This document shows positions 7,345 to 12,088 of a DNA stretch of 12,088 nt, piece by piece. The stretch covers positions 1 to 12,088 of the forward strand of contig JBLMWU010000125.1 in the NCBI GenBank assembly GCA_050257395.1, read 5' to 3'. The DNA comes from JAIRTY01 sp050257395. GTDB taxonomy: Bacteria; Actinomycetota; Actinomycetes; Streptosporangiales; Streptosporangiaceae. Position 1 is the stretch's first letter, and every line of letters begins with the position of its first letter. The position numbers were made by a program, and so were the translations under genes. The notes below the pieces were generated by a model that worked only from the letters and a program-made list of their open reading frames with translations, searched no databases and had not been told where the DNA came from.

Positions 7345-7468
7345 TGCGGTTGTGGCCGTTCCCGGCAGCCGTTCCACGGACGGCGCCGCAGCGGCCGGGT
7401 CGCGTTTTCGCATGTGGGGGGCGGTTTGACGGCGAAACCCGGCCGGGCCGCCCGCTGCCGGATGCCTG

Positions 7469-7474
7469 AGGAGG
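7469..7474 (+). promoter_or_regulatory. Strong ribosome binding site of the surface-protein gene
   Basis: AGGAGG, a full Shine-Dalgarno core, lies 5 bases before the ATG at 7480 and fixes that start. Confidence 0.8.
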
Positions 7475-7479
7475 CCTGA

Positions 7480-7989
7480 ATGAGGGTGCGCACGGCCATT
7501 GCGGGGGCCGGGCTCAGCGCGAGACTGGCCATTGCCGGCTGCGGCACCATGATCATCCTCGTCTCCGCGGCGGTCTCGGCGTGCACCTCGTCCGGGCACC
7601 CCTCCGCCCAGGGCTCGTTCTCGCCCGGGCGATCCACCTCCCCGAGCCCCACGGTGACGGCCGGCCACACCGCCAGCGGCTCCGCGAGCGCGGGTGCCAG
7701 CGCGGGTGCCAGCGCCGGTGCGGGTGCCAGCGCCGGTGCGAGCGCGAGCGCGAGCGCGAGCACGAGCCCGCCGGCCTCGCCGTCGCCGTCCGCGTCCCCG
7801 ACACCCACGCCAGCGGCGTCCCCGACGGCGCAGCCGTCGCACAGCCAGCCCCCCACCGCAGCCCCGGCCACCGGCGGCGGGGGCACCGCCGGGCCCCGGG
7901 ACGCCCTGCTCCTCGCCGTCGGCGCAGCGGCGGTGCTGGCCGGCGGCGCGAGCCTCGCCTACCGCAGGAAAATCATCAGAAGGCAATGA
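7480..7989 (+). CDS. Ala/Ser/Pro/Thr-rich secreted surface protein with sortase-type C-terminus
   Basis: A 169-residue exported protein with no globular domain I recognise. Residues 1-35 form a signal peptide: basic start, hydrophobic MIILVSAAVSA, then Cys35 in a lipobox-like V-S-A-C. An earlier I-A-G-C ends at Cys21 but lies before the hydrophobic core. Residues ~36-127 are a low-complexity Ala/Ser/Gly then Pro/Ser/Thr stalk, likely extended through the wall and possibly glycosylated. The end looks like a sorting signal: APATG (128-132) with a Gly-rich follow-on, a hydrophobic helix at ~142-161, then YRRKIIRR. The divergent neighbour is a sortase, which supports a substrate role. The APATG motif lacks the usual first Leu, so the true cleavage site is uncertain; GGTAG (134-138) is an alternative. 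It could display or space the envelope, with no enzymatic role evident. Confidence 0.8.
   Translation: MRVRTAIAGAGLSARLAIAGCGTMIILVSAAVSACTSSGHPSAQGSFSPGRSTSPSPTVTAGHTASGSASAGASAGASAGAGASAGASASASASTSPPASPSPSASPTPTPAASPTAQPSHSQPPTAAPATGGGGTAGPRDALLLAVGAAAVLAGGASLAYRRKIIRRQ
7684..7770 (+). repeat. Imperfect 12-base and 6-base tandem repeats in the stalk region
   Basis: Variants of GCGGGTGCCAGC (encoding Ala-Gly-Ala-Ser) recur, followed by GCGAGC units encoding Ala-Ser. The array lies inside the surface-protein coding region. Because units are multiples of 3, copy changes would lengthen or shorten the stalk without shifting the frame. Confidence 0.75.
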
Positions 7990-8031
7990 CGCCGCTGCCG
8001 CCCGGCAATTTCCCGCTGCCACCGCACCGGT

Positions 8032-8505
8032 TCAGGACTGCCAGCTGAGCACTTCACACGCGGCTACCGCACGGTGAATTCCGTAAGCCTCGACGATGCG
8101 GCGCGACTGGCCAGGGCCCAGGGTGAGCCCGGAACCGCCCAGGTCGGTGTAGTGCTCGGTGAATACCTTGTTCTGCCGGTCGATCAGCCCGGCATTGAGG
8201 CCATGAATTGTGAGTGCGGAACCGCCAATGTTGGTCAGCGTGATCTGATAGGCATTAAATGGCGTTCCGTGCGCCGCAACCTGGGTCGTCCCGGCCACTG
8301 TCCGCTCATTGGAAAACCCGCCGAGGCACGCCGTTGACAAGCTGGCGGAGTTGATGTAAAGGCTGGTCAGCCGCGGTTGCGCCGAAAAAGCCGCCCGCTG
8401 CCCCGTGAATCCCAGCATCGCGTCTAGCAACAGGAAGACCGACGCCACGCCGATGACCACATCCATGAGCCTGAACAGTGTGCGCATTCGCTGAATATCC
8501 ATCAT
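8032..8505 (-). CDS. Unrecognised membrane-anchored exported protein
   Basis: A 157-residue protein whose family I do not recognise. A short basic N-terminus (QRMRTLFR) precedes one hydrophobic helix (residues ~15-33), which contains an unusual Asp28. The remaining ~120 residues should lie outside the cell. They have alternating polar/hydrophobic strands (YQITLTNIGGSALTIHGLNA, 86-105) and a LTLGPGQSRRIVEAYGI segment, suggesting a small beta-sandwich. The only cysteines, C60 and C150, could form a disulfide. Two adjacent ATGs start the gene (8505, 8502); the upstream GGGCGGGAAAG is a weak ribosome site. Upstream in-frame starts at 8529 and 8619 precede the likely transcription start. Local GC is about 50-55 percent, and codons such as ATT and CGA are unlike its neighbours, suggesting acquisition by transfer or relaxed codon selection. 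Confidence 0.7.
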   Translation of the reverse strand: MMDIQRMRTLFRLMDVVIGVASVFLLLDAMLGFTGQRAAFSAQPRLTSLYINSASLSTACLGGFSNERTVAGTTQVAAHGTPFNAYQITLTNIGGSALTIHGLNAGLIDRQNKVFTEHYTDLGGSGLTLGPGQSRRIVEAYGIHRAVAACEVLSWQS

Positions 8506-8522
8506 CTTTCCCGCCCTGGAGC

Positions 8523-8544
8523 CCGGCATAGTGTAACATGCCGG
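8523..8544 (-). promoter_or_regulatory. Inverted repeat enclosing an extended -10 promoter element
   Basis: Seven-base arms CCGGCAT (8523-8529) and ATGCCGG (8538-8544) flank an 8-base centre. On the minus strand the centre, together with the base pair before it, reads TG-T-TACACT, an extended -10 pattern (TACACT at 8535-8530). Transcription would begin near 8523, leaving an 18-base leader before the ATG at 8505. No clear -35 is present, as expected for an extended -10 promoter. A dimeric repressor on the arms would block it. Confidence 0.5.
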
Positions 8545-8720
8545 ACGTTTTGCTGGATCCGGGAAATGACGGAAAAGCCGGTCCCGGAAAGCACCAGACG
8601 TTTCCGTGAACGCCGTCACGCGGCGGCCTCGGGTTTACCCCCGGTCTGCCCGCGTGCCCGACGATGGCTGGGCGGACAGGGAAGCACCCTGATTCATCCC
8701 GGTGGGAGAGCCCAGCGAAA
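8545..8720. other. Dyad-rich spacer upstream of the GDPD gene
   Basis: I see no gene here. The codons preceding GTG 8721 in the GDPD frame (8664-8720) are not GC-rich at third positions, so the spacer appears non-coding. It contains two further 7-base inverted repeats: TCCGGGA (8558-8564) with TCCCGGA (8582-8588), and CACGCGG (8617-8623) with CCGCGTG (8650-8656). The second pair encloses GGGTTTACCC. A plus-strand promoter for the GDPD gene is expected but no convincing box pair is visible. Confidence 0.35.
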
Positions 8721-9503
8721 GTGGTACAGATATCCGCCCATTGTGACCACTCAGCACGCGCCAGGCCGGTCACCCGCGAGACCTACACGGGCACCCTCGC
8801 GTGCGGCGCCGAGTACGCCGAACTCGACATCCGCTCAACAGCCGATGACGTCCTGGTCGCGCACCACGACGCCCGCGCCGGCCGGGGCGGCCCGCTGGTC
8901 GCGGAGCTCGGCTACCGGGAGCTCTGCGCCCGGCTGGGGCACGCCGTGCCCACGGCGGCCGAGGTGATGGAGCTGCTCGCCGGCCGGCAGATGGCGCATC
9001 TCGACCTGAAGGAGACCGGCTACGAGGCGACGGTCGTCGCGCTCGCCTCCGCCATCCTGGGCCCGGGCAACTTCGTGGTCACGAGCCTGGAGGACGAGTC
9101 GATCGCCACCATCAAGCAGGCCTTCCCGCGGGTGCGGGCCGCGCTGTCGCTGGGGCGCAGCCTCCGGGGGGTGCCCCGCCAGCGGTGGGCGGCCGTGCGG
9201 CACAGCGAGCTGTTCCCGCTGCGGCGGGTCCTGGCCTGCGGCGCCGACCCGGTTGCCGTCAACTACCGGCTCGCGCAGCTGGGCGTGGCGGGCGCCTGCC
9301 ACCGGCACGGCATCGGCGTGATGGTCTGGACCGTGGACCCGGACCCGCTGATCGACCGGTTCCTGGCCGACCAGCGGGTCGGCGTCCTCATCACCAACCG
9401 GCCCCACCACGCCGTCCGCCGGCGGGCCGAGCTGGGCCTGGGCACCGCCGCCGGCCCGGTGCCGGGCCGGGCGGCGGCGCAGCGGGCGCCGTGGCTCAGG
9501 TGA
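8721..9503 (+). CDS. Glycerophosphodiester phosphodiesterase family protein with atypical His-Cys motif
   Basis: A 260-residue TIM-barrel protein of the GDPD family, which splits glycerophosphodiesters into glycerol-3-phosphate and an alcohol. Visible markers are the first His (ISAHCDH, His7), the metal ligands in YAELDIR (Glu34, Asp36), the second His in VAHHD (His48/49), HLDLKE, and the C-terminal VMVWTVDPD followed by ITNRP. The usual HR at the first motif is His7-Cys8, and the usual P-E-N-T is degenerate, so activity may be altered or lost. No signal peptide is seen, so it should be cytoplasmic. The start is GTG 8721, with GGGAG 12 bases upstream and the first conserved strand right after it; ATG 8664 would add residues with non-actinobacterial codon use and has no ribosome site. 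Its stop overlaps the convergent ligase stop. Confidence 0.85.
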   Translation: MVQISAHCDHSARARPVTRETYTGTLACGAEYAELDIRSTADDVLVAHHDARAGRGGPLVAELGYRELCARLGHAVPTAAEVMELLAGRQMAHLDLKETGYEATVVALASAILGPGNFVVTSLEDESIATIKQAFPRVRAALSLGRSLRGVPRQRWAAVRHSELFPLRRVLACGADPVAVNYRLAQLGVAGACHRHGIGVMVWTVDPDPLIDRFLADQRVGVLITNRPHHAVRRRAELGLGTAAGPVPGRAAAQRAPWLR

Positions 9504-11043
9504 CCGCCCGGCCGGTGCCCTCCCAGTAGGGCCTGCGCAGCTCCCGTTTGAGGACCTTGCCAGCGCCGGACACCGGCAGGGCGCCGGTGAACTCGACGCT
9601 GCGCGGGATCTTGTAGCCACCGATCTGGCCGCGGCAGAACTCCCGCAGCTCGTCCGCGGAGACGGCGGCGCCCCCGGCGGGGACCACCACCGCGTGCACC
9701 CGTTCCCCCCACTGCGGGTCCGGCACCCCGATCACCGCGCACGCGGCCACCGCGGGGTGGCGGGACAGCACGTTCTCGACCTCGGCCGAGTACACGTTCT
9801 CCCCGCCGGAGATGATCATGTCCTTGAGCCGGTCGACGATGAAGAGGTAGCCGCGGTCGTCCATGTAGCCGGCGTCGCCGGTGTGCAGCCAGCCGTCCCG
9901 CACCGCCCGCGCCGTCTCGTCCGGCTGGTTCCAGTAGCCCAGCATCAGCCCGCCGCCCCGGCACACGATCTCGCCGACCGTCCCGCGCGGCAGCTCCCCG
10001 CCGTCCGGGCCGGCGATCCGCACCTCGGCGTGCATCGCCGCCCGGCCGGCCGAGCGCCGCAGCCCGCCGTCGGCGTGATCGGCGGGCGCCAGCAGCGCGA
10101 TCACCGGTGACATCTCCGTCATGCCGTAGCCCTGCAGGAACCCGGCGCCGGGGAACAGCTTCAGCGCCCGGTCCAGCACGGCCTCGGTGATCGGGGCGGC
10201 GCCGTAGGTCACGTGCCGGAGGCTGGACAGGTCGTAGCTGCCGATGGCCGGGTGGCTGACGACCAGCTGCACCATGGTCGGCACCAGCAGGACGTCGGTG
10301 ACCTGGTGGGCCTGCACGCACTCGGCCACGGCGAGCGGCTCGAACGACGGGATGATCACGTGCGTGCCGCCGGTCAGCTCCCGCCCCACCCAGGCGGCGA
10401 GGTCGGCCAGGTGGAACATGGGCGCCGCGTGCAGATAGCGGCCCGCCGGGGTCAGGAAATGGCCGCTCGCCACCATGCCCATGGCCGACCAGACGATGTT
10501 CCGGTGGCTGATCATCACCCCTTTGGGGCTGCCGGTCGTGCCGCCGGTGTAGAAGATCCCGGCGAGCTGGTCGTACCCGCGGCGGGCGTCCGGGACCGGC
10601 TCATGCCCCGCGACCAGCTCCTCGTAGTCCAGCGTGCCCTCCGGCGCCGGGCCGTCCCCGCAGTGGATGACGGCCGCCAGCGGCGTGTCCCGCGCGCGCA
10701 GCTCCGCCAGCACCGGCGCGAAGGTGCTGTCGGTGAGCAGCACCCGGGTGCCGGAGTCGGTGAGTGCGTAGGCGATCTCGGCGGCGCTCCAGCGCACGTT
10801 GAGCGGGACCAGGACGGCGTCCGCCCAGGGGACCGCCAGCAGGTACTCGTGGTAGCGGTCGGAGTTGAGTGCGAGCATGCCCACCCGGTCGCCGGGCGCC
10901 ACCCCCAGCTCGCGCAGGGCGCCCGCTAACCGGGCGACCCGGCCGGCCACCTCCCGCGTGGTGCGCCGCCTGCCGGAGAAGATCACGGCCGTCTCGTCCG
11001 GCCCCTGCTGCAGGGAACGGTGCAGTCCCTGGGTGAGTTGCAT
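9496..11043 (-). CDS. Long-chain-type acyl-CoA ligase (AMP-forming, FadD-like)
   Basis: A 515-residue adenylate-forming enzyme of the ANL superfamily: carboxylic acid + ATP + CoA gives acyl-CoA, AMP and PPi. The ATP-binding loop YTGGTTGSPKG is at residues 165-175, GYGMTE at 305-310, and TGD with Asp390. The hinge segment FIVDRLKDMIISGGENVY is at 401-418, and the catalytic lysine Lys496 lies in SGAGKVLKRE. All core motifs are intact and length is normal for stand-alone CoA ligases. The start is ATG 11043, with GAGGGAG 5 bases upstream (11049-11055). The acid substrate cannot be told from sequence; medium/long-chain fatty or aryl acids are both possible. It has its own upstream region with a promoter candidate, so it is not obviously co-transcribed with the dehydrogenase. 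An acid released by the nearby esterase is a speculative substrate. Confidence 0.93.
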   Translation of the reverse strand: MQLTQGLHRSLQQGPDETAVIFSGRRRTTREVAGRVARLAGALRELGVAPGDRVGMLALNSDRYHEYLLAVPWADAVLVPLNVRWSAAEIAYALTDSGTRVLLTDSTFAPVLAELRARDTPLAAVIHCGDGPAPEGTLDYEELVAGHEPVPDARRGYDQLAGIFYTGGTTGSPKGVMISHRNIVWSAMGMVASGHFLTPAGRYLHAAPMFHLADLAAWVGRELTGGTHVIIPSFEPLAVAECVQAHQVTDVLLVPTMVQLVVSHPAIGSYDLSSLRHVTYGAAPITEAVLDRALKLFPGAGFLQGYGMTEMSPVIALLAPADHADGGLRRSAGRAAMHAEVRIAGPDGGELPRGTVGEIVCRGGGLMLGYWNQPDETARAVRDGWLHTGDAGYMDDRGYLFIVDRLKDMIISGGENVYSAEVENVLSRHPAVAACAVIGVPDPQWGERVHAVVVPAGGAAVSADELREFCRGQIGGYKIPRSVEFTGALPVSGAGKVLKRELRRPYWEGTGRAVT

Positions 11044-11087
11044 GAGGGCTCCCTCACCAGCCTCGATGCCTGAATGCCGGTTCATCC

Positions 11088-11097
11088 TTGCGCGCAA
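11088..11097. repeat. Short palindrome upstream of the acyl-CoA ligase
   Basis: TTGCGCGCAA is a perfect 10-base palindrome about 45 bases upstream of the ligase ATG, within the predicted leader. It could be an operator half of a larger site, but it is short enough to be chance. Confidence 0.25.
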
Positions 11098-11181
11098 AGC
11101 AAGAAAGGCGCCTGCGAGCCGGAACAATGGCTGGGAGCGGGCGGCCGGCATTCCAGCCGGAAAGGGACGCCAGTCAGCCCG

Positions 11182-11211
11182 ATTATGTCATGCTCGGTAA
11201 TGCGCTGTCGC
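11182..11211 (-). promoter_or_regulatory. Putative promoter of the acyl-CoA ligase gene
   Basis: On the minus strand, GCGACA (11211-11206, four of six to TTGACA), 18 bases, then CATAAT (11187-11182, five of six to TATAAT) in an AT-richer patch. Transcription would start near 11175, giving a leader of about 130 bases. The leader contains CCGGC/GCCGG (11145-11160) and TTGCGCGCAA dyads. Confidence 0.4.
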
Positions 11212-11228
11212 GCCCCTGCTGCCCGGAA

Positions 11229-12088
11229 TCAGCGGCGGCGGCGCAGCACCTCGATCACCGCGGCGTCGTCGAGGCGGCCCAGTCCCTGGTCGCGGCCTTC
11301 CTCGTAGAGCAGGCGCGCGGCCGCGGCGAGCGGCACCGGCGCGCCCGCCTCGCCCGCCGCCGCGGTGACCAGCCCCATGTCCTTGACGAAGATGTCCAGG
11401 GCGCTGCGCGCCTCCCCGAACGCGCCGCTGACCATCCGGGCGCCGCGGTCGTCGAACATGAAGGAGGCCGCGGCGCCCGCCCGCAGGATCTCCCAGCAGT
11501 CCGCCGCCCGCAGGCCCAGCGACTCGGCGAACGCGAGCGCCTCGGCGGCCGCCGCGATGTGCACGCCGCACAGCAGCTGGTTGACCAGCTTCATCCGCTG
11601 GCCGTCGCCGGGGGAGCGGCCGACCACGGGAGCGCTGCGCGCCAGCGCGTCCAGCAGCGGCCGCACCCGGCCGAGCGGGCCGGCCGGGCCGGCGGCCATG
11701 ATCAGCAGGTCACCGGCTGCGGCCCGGGCCACGCCGCCCGACACCGGCGCGTCCACCACCTCGGCCCCGAGGCCGGACAGCCGCCCGGCGGCCGCCGCCA
11801 CCGTCTGCGGCCCGACGGTGGACATGATCACGACCACGGCGCCGGCGGCCAGCCCGGCCGCCGCCCCGTCCGTCCCGAACAGCGCGCCCTCCAGCTGCTC
11901 CGGGGTGGCGACCATGATCACGACTGCGTCCGCGCCGCCGGCCGCGGCGGCGCCGCTGTCCGCGGCGATGACGCCGTCCGGCGCCAGGGCAGCGGCGCGG
12001 CCGGGCGCGAAGTCGTAGGCCCGCACCCCGTTGCCGGCGCCGGGCCGCCGCCCCCCCCACCGTGGGCCCCAACCCCCCCCCCCCCACC
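11229..12088 (-). CDS. 3-hydroxyisobutyrate dehydrogenase-family oxidoreductase, N-terminus incomplete and garbled
   Basis: An NAD(P)-dependent beta-hydroxyacid dehydrogenase (HIBADH / 6-phosphogluconate dehydrogenase superfamily), acting on a 3-hydroxy acid. The clean reading frame runs from 12026 to the stop at 11229 (265 residues). It includes the substrate-binding VDAPVSGG (residues 91-98 of this part), the catalytic GQRMKLVNQ (Lys146, Asn149), and a C-terminal all-helical domain with FVKDMGLV. The N-terminal Rossmann motif GLGxMGxPMA should lie just upstream. A degraded version (GLGPTVGG) appears near the window end in a different frame from the AGNGVRAYDF that follows, with about 8 bases too few between them. 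This sits in C8 and C13 runs, so sequence error is more likely than a true pseudogene. The product may act in valine or branched-acid breakdown; specificity is unknown. Confidence 0.82.
   Translation of the reverse strand, partial: WGGGGWGPRWGGRRPGAGNGVRAYDFAPGRAAALAPDGVIAADSGAAAAGGADAVVIMVATPEQLEGALFGTDGAAAGLAAGAVVVIMSTVGPQTVAAAAGRLSGLGAEVVDAPVSGGVARAAAGDLLIMAAGPAGPLGRVRPLLDALARSAPVVGRSPGDGQRMKLVNQLLCGVHIAAAAEALAFAESLGLRAADCWEILRAGAAASFMFDDRGARMVSGAFGEARSALDIFVKDMGLVTAAAGEAGAPVPLAAAARLLYEEGRDQGLGRLDDAAVIEVLRRRR
12048..12088. other. Low-quality contig end with homopolymer C runs
   Basis: An 8-base C run (12051-12058) and a 13-base C run (12073-12085) occur within 41 bases, exactly where the dehydrogenase N-terminal motif should be. 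Coding frame is lost here. This looks like an assembly or base-calling artefact at a contig end. Confidence 0.7.

Noticed and set aside
7345..7479. Riboswitch (for example c-di-AMP type) in the surface-protein leader
   Set aside because: A 129-base GC-rich leader before an envelope gene made this worth checking, but I could not find the conserved core sequences of a known class.
7684..7770. CRISPR-like or satellite repeat array
   Set aside because: Units are 6-12 bases, contiguous, in frame and encode Ala/Ser/Gly; there are no spacers.
7309..8022. Minus-strand frames opposite the surface-protein gene, one with long Ala-Arg and Thr-Gly runs
   Set aside because: The repetitive protein is the shadow of the Ala/Ser repeats. 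The plus strand has a strong ribosome site, a signal peptide and a sorting tail.
7990..8031. Bidirectional terminator between the convergent surface-protein and exported-protein genes
   Set aside because: Only a direct repeat of CCGCTGCC is seen; no stable hairpin with a T tract on either strand.
8506..8619. Longer N-terminus for the exported protein, from starts at 8529 or 8619
   Set aside because: It would place 8 or 38 residues before the membrane helix, and both starts lie upstream of the predicted transcription start; no ribosome site supports them.
8664..8720. ATG at 8664 as GDPD start
   Set aside because: No ribosome site precedes it, and the added 19 codons lack the GC-rich third positions of real genes here. 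GTG 8721 begins right before the first conserved strand.
11145..11160. CCGGC/GCCGG hairpin as terminator for the dehydrogenase
   Set aside because: A 5-base stem with no T tract is too weak, and it falls downstream of the putative ligase promoter.

Overview
This window comes from a very GC-rich actinomycete chromosome. Most genes run at roughly 70 to 78 percent GC with G or C in most third codon positions. GTG and TTG starts, 4-base stop/start overlaps, a class F type sortase and a likely leaderless gene all fit Actinomycetota. I cannot place the genus. There are no RNA genes, CRISPR arrays, transposases or integrases, and no gene-free stretch exceeds 300 bases; the largest are 242 bases (7238-7479) and 215 bases (8506-8720).

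Layout. (1) 1-3689, plus strand: the end of a polyamine-type ABC uptake operon. It holds a partial substrate-binding protein, two permeases and a PuuB-like FAD amine oxidoreductase, each joined to the next by a 4-base overlap. The ATPase is presumably upstream, outside the window. (2) 3716-3997: a 93-residue putative zinc-ribbon protein, probably leaderless. (3) 4005-6406, minus strand: a type I Baeyer-Villiger monooxygenase followed, with a 4-base overlap, by an HSL-family esterase. The logical pathway is ketone to ester to alcohol plus acid. (4) 6518-7989: a sortase (minus) divergent from an Ala/Ser/Pro/Thr-rich surface protein (plus). The surface protein ends in a sorting-like signal, and the shared spacer carries two adjacent dyads and a promoter-like pair. 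(5) 8032-8505, minus strand: an unrecognised membrane-anchored exported protein, distinctly lower in GC (about 50 to 55 percent), with an extended -10 sitting inside an inverted repeat. (6) 8721-9503: a glycerophosphodiester phosphodiesterase homologue whose usual His-Arg motif reads His-Cys. Its stop overlaps that of a convergent acyl-CoA ligase (9496-11043, minus). (7) 11229-12088, minus strand: a 3-hydroxyisobutyrate dehydrogenase-family gene whose N-terminus runs into poor sequence at the window end (C8 and C13 runs, apparent frameshift).

How they work together. The first operon should import polyamines or related amines and begin oxidising them. The monooxygenase/esterase pair would open ketones, and the nearby acyl-CoA ligase could activate a released acid, although it has its own promoter and the link is only proximity. 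The sortase and surface protein look like an enzyme/substrate pair for the cell envelope. I see no clear evidence of a wholly new system. The most unusual elements are the possibly doubly anchored sortase substrate, the low-GC exported protein with its embedded promoter, and the GDPD motif change.
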